The notes below the pieces were generated by a model. That model ran no database searches and was not told the DNA's origin. It worked only from the letters and a program-made list of their open reading frames with translations. This document shows positions 9,340 to 18,252 of a DNA stretch of 47,864 bases, piece by piece (positions within the stretch are counted from its first letter, which is position 1; every line of letters starts with the position of its first letter). The stretch covers positions 1 to 47,864 of the forward strand of contig JABDDS010000008.1 in NCBI GenBank assembly GCA_013287465.1, in the 5' to 3' direction. The position numbers and the translations under genes are program-made. Source of the DNA: Chlamydiota bacterium. GTDB lineage: Bacteria; Chlamydiota; Chlamydiia; Chlamydiales; Parachlamydiaceae.

Positions 9340-9502
9340 TATACTGCGGGGCGGTGAATTTTTGCGTTTTACGCGCGTCAAAGCCTCGGGGTTCGACGAT
9401 CGCAAACGGATCAATATTATTAATATTCATCCGTTTGCGATCGTCGAACCGCGAGAGCTTTCACGCAGCGGAAAACGCAAAAATTCACCGCCCCGCAGTA
9501 TA
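9340..9502. repeat. 163-bp near-perfect palindromic element
   Basis: An inverted repeat with arms of about 80 bp: TATACTGCGGGG at 9340-9351 mirrors CCCCGCAGTATA at 9491-9502, and pairing continues with some mismatch to a central AT-rich palindrome (AATATTATTAATATT). It lies in the divergent space between the glycosyltransferase at 8243-9292 and def at 9541, so it can influence both leaders. A decayed half-copy is at 5024-5060. It has no coding features; the short open frames crossing it are by-products. Confidence 0.88.
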
Positions 9503-9540
9503 CAATAAGGAGTGTCTAATTTTAGAAAAAGAGGTATTTG

Positions 9541-10089
9541 ATGAAGCTTCCCCTTACTTACTATGGAAACCCCATCCTAAGAAAAAAAGGAACACCCATA
9601 GAAAAAATCACGGACGAGATCCGTCAATTAGTTAAAGATATGGAAGAAACGATGATTGGCTTTAATGGAGCTGGATTGGCAGCCCCTCAAGTCAATCGCT
9701 CTCTAGCCTTATTTCTCACACATGTTGAAAACGAAGATGAGAAAGCTCCTGGAACAGAACAAACAGCCCCCCCCGTACGTGTGTTTATCAATCCAAAAAT
9801 CCTCGAATACAGCGAAGAACTGTGGGGATACCCTCAAGGGTGTCTTTCAATTCCTGATCCCAACATCTATGGCGTTGTATTTCGTCCTATCCGGATTAAA
9901 ATTGAAGCGACGGACCTGGAGGGCAACCGATTTACAGAAGAGTTCTCCAAACTTTCTGCGCAAGCATTTATGCATGAAAATGATCATATCAATGGAGTTC
10001 TTTTCATCGATAGATTACAAAAGAAAGAGCGTGAACAACTTGAACCGTTCCTTAGAAAAGTGAAAAAAGAATATGAAAATACCTATTAA
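9541..10089 (+). CDS. def: Peptide deformylase
   Basis: Removes the formyl group from the N-terminal Met of new proteins, an Fe/Zn hydrolase. 182 residues, normal size. The three family motifs are present: GAGLAAPQ (43-50), QGCLS (99-103, metal ligand Cys101) and HENDH (145-149, two His ligands and the catalytic Glu). Motif 2 normally reads EGCLS; the Gln here is a mild departure. A TTG codon at 9538 is in frame, but ATG at 9541 preceded by a GAGG site fits the family. The 3' end overlaps the heptosyltransferase by 17 bp, so it heads a three-gene operon. Confidence 0.96.
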   Translation: MKLPLTYYGNPILRKKGTPIEKITDEIRQLVKDMEETMIGFNGAGLAAPQVNRSLALFLTHVENEDEKAPGTEQTAPPVRVFINPKILEYSEELWGYPQGCLSIPDPNIYGVVFRPIRIKIEATDLEGNRFTEEFSKLSAQAFMHENDHINGVLFIDRLQKKEREQLEPFLRKVKKEYENTY

Positions 10090-11161
10090 TCAAAAAAAAT
10101 GGCCTGCCGAAGATCCCAAAAACATTATCATCCGTATGCCTACGTGGTTAGGAGATCTTGTGATGGCCATTCCCGTCCTTGAAGATGTCCGAAAAAAATG
10201 GCCTGAAGCAACAATCACAGCGATGTGCCAATCTAATGTAGCTCCCCTATTGAAATGCGATCCTAATATCGATAAGATCCTCACCTTTGAAAAACCCAAG
10301 GGATGGATACGTCGTTGGCATCATTTTGATATCATCAGCACTCTTCGTTATGGTAAATACGACCTTGGAATTCTATTGACAAGCACATTCTCCTCATATT
10401 GGTGGTTCTGGCAAGGCAAAGTTGCCAACCGCATCGGCTTTAAGGGAACGTACTCAAGTGGACTTGCCTTTGCCAACTGGCTACTCAATAAAGGAATTGC
10501 CTTACCAAAAAATAAAGAGTCCCAACACCAAATACAGACCTATAAAGCTCTTCTAGAACCACTTGGCATACCGGTTTCAACAGCGCGCCCTCACCTATAC
10601 CTCGAGGAGTCTGAAAGAGCTGTGGCTCGACAGCGCCTTATCAGTGAAGGATTCGATCCCGACACACAAACGATTATCGGAATTAATCCAGGTGCTGCCT
10701 ATGGTTCGGCAAAATGTTGGCTACCAGATCGCTTTCGTGCTGTCATCGAAAAATTATTAAAAGATCCTCATGTAGCTATCATTTGCTTTGGCGACAACAA
10801 AGGGGCTTCTTTGTTAAATGAAATCTGCAAAGGACTAGGCCCCCGGGTTGTCAATTATGCAGGAAAAACATCAATCAGAGAGCTGATGGCTCTCCTTTGC
10901 GAATGTGCTGTCGTTTTAACTAATGACAGCGGCCCGATGCATATTGCGGCGGCCTTAGATGTCCCCTTAGTAGCGCTCTTTGGATCTACGAATGACATTA
11001 AAACGGGCCCTTCTCCCAATGGCGTCGTCATTAACAAACATGTTGAATGCTCCCCCTGCTACAAGCGAGTATGTCCAATCGATTTCCGCTGTATGACGCG
11101 AATTGAAGTTGAAGAAGTCTATCAAGCGATTATAAATACAATCAAAAAAGCACGCCCATGA
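10073..11161 (+). CDS. waaF: LPS heptosyltransferase II-like (GT9 family)
   Basis: Probably adds a heptose to the inner core of lipopolysaccharide at the inner membrane. 362 residues. The N-terminus has the family signature RMPTWLGDLVMAIPVLEDV, and the C-terminal domain has LTNDSGPMHIAAAL and LFGSTN, the donor-binding motifs of GT9. The Cys-rich tail (HVECSPCYKRVCP) is typical of WaaF. It overlaps def by 17 bp and the next gene by 4 bp (ATGA). Chlamydiaceae LPS lacks heptose, so the gene supports an environmental chlamydia with a larger core. The exact sugar may differ. Confidence 0.87.
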   Translation: MKIPINQKKWPAEDPKNIIIRMPTWLGDLVMAIPVLEDVRKKWPEATITAMCQSNVAPLLKCDPNIDKILTFEKPKGWIRRWHHFDIISTLRYGKYDLGILLTSTFSSYWWFWQGKVANRIGFKGTYSSGLAFANWLLNKGIALPKNKESQHQIQTYKALLEPLGIPVSTARPHLYLEESERAVARQRLISEGFDPDTQTIIGINPGAAYGSAKCWLPDRFRAVIEKLLKDPHVAIICFGDNKGASLLNEICKGLGPRVVNYAGKTSIRELMALLCECAVVLTNDSGPMHIAAALDVPLVALFGSTNDIKTGPSPNGVVINKHVECSPCYKRVCPIDFRCMTRIEVEEVYQAIINTIKKARP

Positions 11162-12351
11162 GTACAAATTTCTCTTTTGCTGTCGCCCTATCTAAACTTG
11201 CTGCTATTGGTCAGCTTCACCTGTTGGCTTATTGGAATGAATTAAATGACACACAAAAAGATTCCCTACTATCCCAAATAGAAACAATCGATGAAAAAAT
11301 ATTTTTCGAACAACAAAGGCTGCTTGTCTCACCACCTACTTTTTCATCTGAATTGATAGAACCCTTCACTTCTTTTGTCCGCTCAGGTAATACTGAAGAT
11401 GAGGCTGTTGGTCATCGATTAATTGAAGATGGAAAAATGGGATGCCTATTAATTGCTGGCGGACAAGGTTCTCGACTAAATTTTGATGGTCCTAAAGGGA
11501 TGTTTCCCATCACCCCTATTACCCATAAAACTCTTTTCCAACTCCTTGCTGAAAAAGTGTTAGCTGCGAGTAAACGCGCTAAACGCCCTCTTCAACTGGC
11601 AGTGATGACATCACCTTTAAACCACAATACAACAGTTGATTTTTTTCAAAAAAATAATTTCTTCGGTTTAGAAGAGGGACAAATCAGTTTTTTTTCTCAG
11701 GGAATGCTTCCTTTTCTAGATAAAAATGGGAACCTCCTATTAGAGGGTAAAGATAAAATCGCTTGTGGCCCAGATGGCAACGGAGGAGCCCTTCATCATT
11801 TCTACCAGAGTGGTCTTTGGGATAAATGGTATGAACAAGGGATTCGTTATCTCAATTTTATTCCTGTCGACAACCCATTAGCAGACCCTTTTGACGCAGA
11901 ACTCATCGGTTATCACGAACGCACTCAAAGCGATGTCATCGTCAAATGCATCGCTCGAAGTGACCCATTCGAAAAGGTAGGGGTACTTGCTATCCAAAAC
12001 AGCAAGACAATGGTAATGGAATATTCAGAGATCCCCGAAAATTTGCGAATGGCAGTCAACGCAGATGGTTCTGTTAAGTTTCCTTGCGCTTATATCGGTC
12101 TTTTTAGTGTCAATATGGAATTCATTCGTTCCCTAAATTTAGGACAGAATTTAGAAATACCTCTTCACCTAGCATTTAAATCTATGGCATGGAAATTCGA
12201 AAAATTCATCTTCGACGTCCTTCCCAAAGCGAACACGGTCAGTGGACTGCTCTGTCCACGAGAGGAGTGTTTTGCTCCTCTGAAGAATTTCTCTGGAGCT
12301 GATAGTCCCGCCACCGTGCAGCAGGCTCTGCAACGAAAGGGTTATCTATAA
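11158..12351 (+). CDS. UDP-sugar pyrophosphorylase (UDPGP family)
   Basis: Forms a UDP-sugar from UTP and a sugar-1-phosphate. 397 residues. The nucleotide-binding loop LLIAGGQGSRL at 98-107 and the catalytic Lys113 in GPKGMFPI are present, with GPDGNGGALHHF and FIPVDNPLADP further on, matching the eukaryote-like UDPGP family (UAP1 and related) rather than bacterial GalU or GlmU. Either UDP-GlcNAc or UDP-Glc could be the product; a UAP1-like activity is slightly favoured by the GQGSRL loop. The ATGA overlap with the heptosyltransferase points to joint translation, and the operon supplies sugar nucleotides and transferases for envelope sugars. Confidence 0.88.
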   Translation: MSTNFSFAVALSKLAAIGQLHLLAYWNELNDTQKDSLLSQIETIDEKIFFEQQRLLVSPPTFSSELIEPFTSFVRSGNTEDEAVGHRLIEDGKMGCLLIAGGQGSRLNFDGPKGMFPITPITHKTLFQLLAEKVLAASKRAKRPLQLAVMTSPLNHNTTVDFFQKNNFFGLEEGQISFFSQGMLPFLDKNGNLLLEGKDKIACGPDGNGGALHHFYQSGLWDKWYEQGIRYLNFIPVDNPLADPFDAELIGYHERTQSDVIVKCIARSDPFEKVGVLAIQNSKTMVMEYSEIPENLRMAVNADGSVKFPCAYIGLFSVNMEFIRSLNLGQNLEIPLHLAFKSMAWKFEKFIFDVLPKANTVSGLLCPREECFAPLKNFSGADSPATVQQALQRKGYL

Positions 12352-12361
12352 GTGTATATAA

Positions 12362-12408
12362 TTTAGATGCAAAGACGTGAGTAGTAGCCTTGCGCCTTTG
12401 CATTTAAA
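12362..12408. terminator. Hairpin between convergent genes
   Basis: TTTAGATGCAAAGACG (12362-12377) pairs with CGCCTTTGCATTTAAA (12393-12408) across a 15-nt loop. It sits between the stop of the pyrophosphorylase operon (12351) and the secG stop (12423), fitting a two-way terminator although no long U-run follows. The right arm (GCGCCTTTGCATTTAAA) resembles the repeat near 40340, so it may be a fragment of that element. Confidence 0.6.
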
Positions 12409-12422
12409 CAAGACCTTCTGAT

Positions 12423-12716
12423 TTATTCGAGGGTTTCAACTGGAAACTGTGACGTATTCACTTCGCGAGATCTCGCCATTGCAGAGGTCCACAAAGAAAG
12501 AACGACACAGGAAGTTAAAAAAGCGACTACTAACCATTTCGTAATTGTTTTTAACACATCAGCTGTCGATGTTCCAAAAACAGAATCACTTGCAGCACCC
12601 CCGAACGAAGCTCCAAGTCCAGAACTTTTGCTTTCTTGTATCAGAATGACAAAACACAAAACCACACACAATAAAATAAAGAGAGCGATGGATAAAAAAT
12701 AAATGAATGTTCCCAT
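12423..12716 (-). CDS. secG: Preprotein translocase subunit SecG
   Basis: Small inner-membrane part of the SecYEG channel. 97 residues with two membrane segments (FIYFLSIALFILLCVVLCFVILIQ, and LVVAFLTSCVVLSLW) and the family's intervening SSGLGASFGGAASDSVFG loop. A GGACC-type site precedes the ATG, 19 bp after tpiA, an arrangement common in bacteria. SecDF elsewhere in this window serves the same export pathway. Confidence 0.93.
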   Translation of the reverse strand: MGTFIYFLSIALFILLCVVLCFVILIQESKSSGLGASFGGAASDSVFGTSTADVLKTITKWLVVAFLTSCVVLSLWTSAMARSREVNTSQFPVETLE

Positions 12717-12734
12717 TGTTGGTCCTTTTTGAAA

Positions 12735-13511
12735 TTAAGAGTCACACAGCCGTAAAGACTGAATAATTTTTATAAATGTATCTAAATTTAGCGATGCACC
12801 ACCAATCAGCAACCCATCGATATCGGGTTGATCTAACAATGCAACAGCATTGTCCAAGCCAACCGAACCACCATATTGAATGAGCACATGATCGGCGGTT
12901 GCTTTATCATAGAGCTGAGAAATGAGGTTTCTACAAAACCGATGGGCAGCCTCTGCCACATCTGGCGTGGCTGTAAGGCCTGTACCAATAGCCCAGACCG
13001 GCTCATAAGCTAAAACAAAATTCCCCAAATGCTCTTTAGGCACTCCAACTAATCCAGTCTTAAGCTGATTTTCGAGGATGCTAAACGTCTTTCCCGCCTC
13101 GTGATCTTCGAGAGACTCACCTATACACATCACGACTCGTAAACCAGCGGCCAAAGCCGATTTAATTTTTTTATTAACGCGCATATCATCCTCTTTAAAG
13201 AGACGTCGACGTTCAGAATGGCCAATAAGGACAAATGAGGCTCCTGCATCCTTTAAATGATAAGGAGAGATTTCGCCTGTAAAAGCTCCTTCATTCTCTT
13301 CAAAAACGTTTTGCCCTCCAATCAAGATAGACGTTCCTCGGGCAACTTCTGCAGCGGCGGCTATCATCGTAAATGGAACTGCTAGGCCAATCTGAATATT
13401 TGCATGGTTAATAGCCACTGCTAGCCCGGAAACAAAAATCTTCGTCTCGACAATTGTCTTAAACATTTTCCAGTTACCGATGATCAATGGAGAGCGGCTT
13501 ACCTGCAACAT
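12735..13511 (-). CDS. tpiA: Triosephosphate isomerase
   Basis: Interconverts dihydroxyacetone phosphate and glyceraldehyde 3-phosphate in glycolysis. From the start at 13511 the protein has 258 residues with the catalytic Lys15 (GNWKM), His98 (GHSERR) and Glu170 (AYEPVWAIGTG). The frame opens 63 bp earlier, but only the ATG at 13511 has a good site (GGAG 8 nt upstream) and gives the normal length. It is followed by secG. Confidence 0.97.
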   Translation of the reverse strand: MLQVSRSPLIIGNWKMFKTIVETKIFVSGLAVAINHANIQIGLAVPFTMIAAAAEVARGTSILIGGQNVFEENEGAFTGEISPYHLKDAGASFVLIGHSERRRLFKEDDMRVNKKIKSALAAGLRVVMCIGESLEDHEAGKTFSILENQLKTGLVGVPKEHLGNFVLAYEPVWAIGTGLTATPDVAEAAHRFCRNLISQLYDKATADHVLIQYGGSVGLDNAVALLDQPDIDGLLIGGASLNLDTFIKIIQSLRLCDS

Positions 13512-13607
13512 AATCGAGCTCCTATATTCCGTCGTTTCCGGGATTTTACGTTTTCTTAATAGAAAATTCAACAAAAATCTCTAGTAGACGACAGAGAGCT
13601 GTGCGAT

Positions 13608-15191
13608 TTATAACTGGAATAGTGGATGACTGTTAAAATCTTTGCCTTTCAAGCGTCTGCGGGGATTAGTTTGAAGAGTATCTGCAATAAACATTTTTAT
13701 GAAGTTCACTTCTACACTATCACTCATTTGGTCTTTCAATCTCGCCTGAAGAGGTGTTTCGACAGAATTTTCTTCCGTTTTCATCTGACAGGCAGACTCA
13801 AGTTCAGGTTCGGGGCCTAAATAACGCTTAGAATTCAAACTGACACTTGAAAGCCACCCTTGATTAAATTCAGAAGAGGAAATAGGCTCAACCCTCTTCG
13901 CTATTTGTTCTAATAAAATCTCTTGCTGTAGAATGCTCCTGCTCTTTTCGTCCAACTCTATGCCCGCCGACATCTTATATTCTTTATTAAACAGCTCGGG
14001 ATCAACAACTTTAGAACCAAACAATATTTCATATACTATACACCCAACCCCCCAAACATCAAGGGCGGATGTCATCTGTTCTCTATGAAATTTCATATGC
14101 TCTGCAGTGCATTCTGAGCCAAAAATTGTCGAATAAGCCACTTCAGGGGCCAGATATGCCATCGTTCCCTTCAAATGATCAGGCTTAGGGGGTGTTGTAG
14201 AATGAAATGAACCTTCAAAATCAAAAAGACGCACAGAAAGTCCTTGAATTCCCACATTCTCCGGTTTTATATCTCTATGAACAACTTCTTGCGTTTCTAG
14301 GAAAGCAACACCCTTAGATAATCCCTGGATCATCGCTATGATCTGCTTAATAGCATTACTTCGTTTTTCGATTGGCTTTTTCATTAAAAAAGCCTCTAAA
14401 CCGTTAGGCATCCCTCTTAAAAAAGTCCTTAAATTACCTTCTAATCGCTCAAAAACAGTAAACCTCCGACGATCCACTTCAAATGCCGAAAGTATCTTAA
14501 CGACGTGATCGCCAGGGTCTCGTTTATTTAAGTAATGAATAATCTTTTCTTCGCGCACAGCACGTTCAATCGCACGTTCACCAGGCTCACTAATTTTTAT
14601 AGCAAGTGGTCTTTGACGGGAATCTTTCATTGAAACAGCAGCCTTAACGAGACCAAAAGAACCCCTTCCAATATCATTCCCAAAATCATAACACCTATAG
14701 TCCGCCGGAAAAGCGTCATCTCTATGTGCTACTTCTGGTGGTGAAGTCGCCATTTCAGGTAATGAGACCGCCATTGCGTCAGAAGAGTTCTCCTGTACTG
14801 CAGCCCCCTCACTTAATCCAGGAGGAAGACTTAATGGACAAGGATGATTAAAATTTAACTTTCTAGCAGCATCATTGAACCCCGGAGACACATTAGGCAT
14901 TGGTGGTATAAACTTGTCTTGCAATTGTCTCGGAAAAGAACATGCAGCGGATAATCTCGGCTCCTGCCCTCGTCGATTGAATATAAAAGCCGCTGGCAAG
15001 TGACGCTGTATTCTACAGCTCTCCGGTAGAGGTTTAGGCTTGAATAATTTTGGTGGAGTTACAGGACATGCATCGGACTCATTATGCTCAGAAGAAGGAC
15101 CGGGTGACGAGGGGGCGTAATCGGGGGAACAGGGATAGTAGGAAGAATACGCATTATCTCCAGAGGGGACGAGGTGAAAAGATGTCTGCAT
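13608..15191 (-). CDS. Eukaryotic-like Ser/Thr protein kinase with Pro-rich N-terminus
   Basis: 527 residues. Residues 1-160 are Ser/Pro-rich with low order. The kinase domain follows: Gly-loop GRGSFG (175-180), the ATP-binding Lys199 in LAIKIS, catalytic VHRDIKPEN (His305-Arg-Asp307, Asn312), DFE (324-326) in place of DFG, and GTMAYLAPE (342-350). After the C-lobe the chain continues to about 520 without further motifs or membrane segments. The essential residues are kept, so it is probably active, with a changed magnesium loop. It has neither PASTA nor membrane parts, unlike typical bacterial PknB/Stk, and the isolated position suggests an accessory, possibly secreted, protein. No strong ribosome site is seen at ATG 15191. 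Confidence 0.88.
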   Translation of the reverse strand: MQTSFHLVPSGDNAYSSYYPCSPDYAPSSPGPSSEHNESDACPVTPPKLFKPKPLPESCRIQRHLPAAFIFNRRGQEPRLSAACSFPRQLQDKFIPPMPNVSPGFNDAARKLNFNHPCPLSLPPGLSEGAAVQENSSDAMAVSLPEMATSPPEVAHRDDAFPADYRCYDFGNDIGRGSFGLVKAAVSMKDSRQRPLAIKISEPGERAIERAVREEKIIHYLNKRDPGDHVVKILSAFEVDRRRFTVFERLEGNLRTFLRGMPNGLEAFLMKKPIEKRSNAIKQIIAMIQGLSKGVAFLETQEVVHRDIKPENVGIQGLSVRLFDFEGSFHSTTPPKPDHLKGTMAYLAPEVAYSTIFGSECTAEHMKFHREQMTSALDVWGVGCIVYEILFGSKVVDPELFNKEYKMSAGIELDEKSRSILQQEILLEQIAKRVEPISSSEFNQGWLSSVSLNSKRYLGPEPELESACQMKTEENSVETPLQARLKDQMSDSVEVNFIKMFIADTLQTNPRRRLKGKDFNSHPLFQL

Positions 15192-15290
15192 AAAAAATCT
15201 TTTGGCTTGTTTTTTTTAAAAAATTTATAATAATTCCTAAAACATAATACAACAAAGTCAACATCATAATCAACTACTTTTTACTGTTTT

Positions 15291-16343
15291 TTACTGTTTA
15301 TTAAGAATATTTATAACTTGATTTCTCGATGCAATCCAAAAAGAAACATTGGGATATAAAACGATAATTCCGCGTACCCAGGCCTCTGCCGACGCGTGGT
15401 CGGGACAAAGCATCACAGCAGTAGCCAATCCATCGGCAAAGGCACAATTTTCCGCCACAACACTCACACTCGCAATAGATGTACTAGAAATTTTTAAAGG
15501 GTGTAACGTCTCAGAATCAAAAATATGAAAATAAGTAATTATTTTTCCTCTATTCTCCTCTGGAGAAGAAGAGATCGACCAATTTTGTAAGTAGTCTCCA
15601 CTAGTCGCAATCGCTTGATTGTTTAGAAATAAGGTATCGATTGCATGCTCAGGATCATCATCTCCAAATCGACTGATATAAACAGTCCAGGGGCGTTGTT
15701 CTGGATGCACGCCAATTGCTCGGATCTCTCCTCCCCACTCGACAAACAGATCGCGATACCCCTTTTGCTGAAATCTTTCAACCAAAAGATCTATCGCTAA
15801 CCCCTTGGCAATACCACCAAAATCAAGCTCTGTCTTGTCATGATCCTTAGAGAAAACGCCTTCAACAACATGGATCTTATCCCATCCAATCACTGGGGCA
15901 ATCGCCTCAATTTCCTCCTGAGACGGAGTTCTCCCTTCTTGAAGATTTATTTTCCACAGCCTTTGAAGAGGCTCTATCGTGGGATCAAAACGCCCTTCAC
16001 TCAATTCAACGATGAGTTGAGTCTCATTAAAAAGACGCTGTAACTCTGGGGAAATTTGAACTTTAATACCACTTTTAATTCTATTAAGATGTGAGACTTC
16101 AGAATTGAGATTCCATTTGTTATACACCTGATCCACTTCATTAAAGGTGGCTGCAATAAGATCCTTAATCGCATGGATCTCATCTTGATTCAAAACGGCC
16201 CCTACAATGATTTTATAATGCATCGTCATTGCCTCTCCAGAAAAATCAGTTGTCCCCGTTGGACCAAGTTTCTGGACAACATGAACTTCTGGATGATTCT
16301 GACAGCTTACTGCCATGATTAAAAATAATAAAAATCGTATCAA
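15291..16343 (-). CDS. apbE: FAD:protein FMN transferase (ApbE family)
   Basis: Transfers FMN covalently onto target proteins such as NqrB/NqrC on the outer side of the membrane, using FAD. 350 residues. The signature DFGGIAKG (174-181) and C-terminal ASVSVVA segment fit the family. The N-terminus (RFLLFLIMAVSC) resembles a lipoprotein signal with Cys14 as the likely lipidated residue. The start appears to be TTG at 16343, overlapping the folD stop (TTGA), which keeps the signal peptide whole; the next ATG would remove it. folD next to apbE is an order I recall from Chlamydia (CT078/CT077). Tandem 10-bp units (TTTTACTGTT) lie just at the 3' end. Confidence 0.92.
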   Translation of the reverse strand: MIRFLLFLIMAVSCQNHPEVHVVQKLGPTGTTDFSGEAMTMHYKIIVGAVLNQDEIHAIKDLIAATFNEVDQVYNKWNLNSEVSHLNRIKSGIKVQISPELQRLFNETQLIVELSEGRFDPTIEPLQRLWKINLQEGRTPSQEEIEAIAPVIGWDKIHVVEGVFSKDHDKTELDFGGIAKGLAIDLLVERFQQKGYRDLFVEWGGEIRAIGVHPEQRPWTVYISRFGDDDPEHAIDTLFLNNQAIATSGDYLQNWSISSSPEENRGKIITYFHIFDSETLHPLKISSTSIASVSVVAENCAFADGLATAVMLCPDHASAEAWVRGIIVLYPNVSFWIASRNQVINILNKQ

Positions 16344-17212
16344 AAAGAAAACCTATTTAAATAACTTTTTAACGTATTACTTAGAAGCATTGCAATCGTC
16401 ATCGGCCCCACCCCCCCAGGTACCGGAGTAATATGAGAACACTTATCTCTTACCTGATCAAAATCGACGTCGCCAACAATCCGATGCCCATCCTCCCCTT
16501 CGGAGTTATTAATTCGATTAATCCCCACATCAATAACCACAGCCCCCTCGCGCACCATATCAGCAGAGATGAACAAAGGAGACCCAATGGCAACAACTAA
16601 GATATCAGCAAGAAGACACAGTTCTTTAAGATTTGAAGAACGGCTATGCGCGAGAGTAACAGTCGCATTACCTCCCGAAATATTCTGCCCAAGAAGAACA
16701 GACAAAGGCCTTCCCACGATAGAACTCCTGCCAATGATCACTGTGTGCTTACCACAGACTGAAATACCAGAACGTTCAAGCAAAACCTTTATGCCAAGCG
16801 GAGTACAAGGAATAAAAGCCTCAAGGTCCCCCATTAACATTCTCCCAGCATTAAGGGGGTGCAGCCCATCGACATCTTTCTCCGGAGAGAGCGAGGAAAT
16901 AACTCTTAAATAATTTATATGAGACGGCAAAGGCAGTTGGACCAAGATCCCATCAACGGTATCATCCCTGTTCAATCGATCAATCTCTCGAATCAATTCT
17001 CCCTCAGAAATTGTAACGGGAAGCTTAACGATATAGGAATCAACACCAACTCGTTTACACGCATGACCTTTCCTGGACACATAAGTCTGCGAAGCTGGAT
17101 TATCCCCAACAATCACCATCACTAAGCGGGGAATACGATCACTCAACTGCGCGACCACCTGCTGAATTTCTCGTTCAATCTGAGTAGCTATTTCTTTTCC
17201 ATCAATCAACAT
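16340..17212 (-). CDS. folD: Bifunctional methylenetetrahydrofolate dehydrogenase/cyclohydrolase
   Basis: Interconverts 5,10-methylene-, methenyl- and 10-formyl-tetrahydrofolate with NADP. 290 residues from ATG 17212, which has an AGGAAA site 4 nt away; an upstream Met at 17245 adds 11 non-family residues. Motifs: catalytic YVSRK (Lys48), QLPLP (91-95), GRSSIVGRP (160-168) and PGGVGPMT near the C-terminus. It overlaps apbE by 4 bp. It is divergent from the secreted protein gene at 17249, leaving only about 36 bp for both promoters. Confidence 0.96.
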   Translation of the reverse strand: MLIDGKEIATQIEREIQQVVAQLSDRIPRLVMVIVGDNPASQTYVSRKGHACKRVGVDSYIVKLPVTISEGELIREIDRLNRDDTVDGILVQLPLPSHINYLRVISSLSPEKDVDGLHPLNAGRMLMGDLEAFIPCTPLGIKVLLERSGISVCGKHTVIIGRSSIVGRPLSVLLGQNISGGNATVTLAHSRSSNLKELCLLADILVVAIGSPLFISADMVREGAVVIDVGINRINNSEGEDGHRIVGDVDFDQVRDKCSHITPVPGGVGPMTIAMLLSNTLKSYLNRFSF

Positions 17213-17248
17213 GCTTTTCCTATTTGCAATTTTATATATAAACAATAT

Positions 17249-17704
17249 ATGAGTAAGGGTATGTATATCACACTATTTTTTACCCTACTGACCCTTTTTA
17301 TACACCCAATCTCAGCAAAACCCCCTGAATGCTATTTTGAAATTGAAAGGACCTTCCTTAACCCCTACTATGTCATTCAGGCATTTTCCCTCAACCGAAT
17401 TATTTACCAAGGAGCTTGGAACGGAATCGTTGGACAGTTGAATACAAATGCCAAACGGATCCCAATGATGGTCAAACAACGAGCTTCAAAAATGAATCCC
17501 AATCCTTTTAATGACCCATTTCAACCAAAAGAGGCAGGAGAAGTTTTCGAAAAAGTCGTCGTTGAAGTACTCACAATGACGTTAGGGCCATATGAAATTG
17601 TGAGTCCACCACAAATACAAAAAATTTTCAACTACGTCCGAGAACAACAACAGAATAAATGGAATGCCTGTTTTGGAGAAGAAGAAAGTGCAAAAAATCA
17701 TTGA
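17249..17704 (+). CDS. Secreted protein of unknown function, paralogue A
   Basis: 151 residues. A signal peptide is clear (YITLFFTLLTLFIHPISA, cut before KPPEC). The mature part has a Cys near its start (PECYFEI) and another near the end (WNACFGEE), and an acidic/helical body. It shares a pattern with the next gene: K-x-M-x-P-N-P-x-x-D-P, then A-x3-F-x5-E-V, and a final Q-Q-x2-K-x3-C. The pair is therefore a tandem duplication of an unrecognised chlamydial family, probably periplasmic with one disulfide. Start could be ATG 17249 or 17261; no good ribosome site is seen before either. No function is assigned. Confidence 0.8.
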   Translation: MSKGMYITLFFTLLTLFIHPISAKPPECYFEIERTFLNPYYVIQAFSLNRIIYQGAWNGIVGQLNTNAKRIPMMVKQRASKMNPNPFNDPFQPKEAGEVFEKVVVEVLTMTLGPYEIVSPPQIQKIFNYVREQQQNKWNACFGEEESAKNH

Positions 17705-17754
17705 ATATGCCAATCTAAGGTTACTGAGCATTTTTACTAAATCTAGGAGACCTC

Positions 17755-18246
17755 ATGAATAAAAAAATATTAAATAGATACATCGCCATCTTAACTCTCG
17801 GAATCACCTCTCTTATAGCACCTAGCACAAACTTAACGGCAGACGAAGTCGCAACGACAACAGATGAATGCACAAAAGATTTTCTCCTATCCTACTTCCC
17901 TGAACCGGTTGTCATCGAGACACTAAAAAAATTCAACATCCCCGAAGAAAAACAAAAAAATATCGCCTCGGCCCTAACAAAAAAAGATAAAGAAATCACC
18001 AAGTTAGTAGAAAAAAAAGCCGAAACTATGACGCCAAACCCTCTCAAAGACCCACAACAACGACAATTTGCAGTAAAACTTTTCAGAGATACTCTATTCG
18101 AAGTATTTTCAGACGTCCTAGCAGAAAATGGAATCACCGATAAAACAAAAATTCAACCAATGCTCGATGATATCCAGCAACAAAAAGCAAAGAAATTTGC
18201 GATGTGTATGGAAAAAAATCGCAGACAAAACACTCAATCGAAATAG
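17755..18246 (+). CDS. Secreted protein of unknown function, paralogue B
   Basis: 163 residues with signal peptide (YIAILTLGITSLIAPSTNLTA), a strong AGGAG site before ATG 17755, and 50 bp of gap after paralogue A, so an operon. The mature part is Lys/Glu-rich and probably helical, with Cys in DECTKDF and AMCMEKN at places matching paralogue A and the same MTPNPLKDPQQ motif. It ends 6 bp from the convergent MreD-like gene. Function unknown; periplasmic chaperone-like or envelope-stress roles are only guesses. Confidence 0.82.
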   Translation: MNKKILNRYIAILTLGITSLIAPSTNLTADEVATTTDECTKDFLLSYFPEPVVIETLKKFNIPEEKQKNIASALTKKDKEITKLVEKKAETMTPNPLKDPQQRQFAVKLFRDTLFEVFSDVLAENGITDKTKIQPMLDDIQQQKAKKFAMCMEKNRRQNTQSK

Positions 18247-18252
18247 TAAAAG

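Noticed and set aside
9105-9635. Overlapping + frames before def
   Set aside because: They run through the palindrome at 9340-9502 and lack start signals; def starts at 9541.
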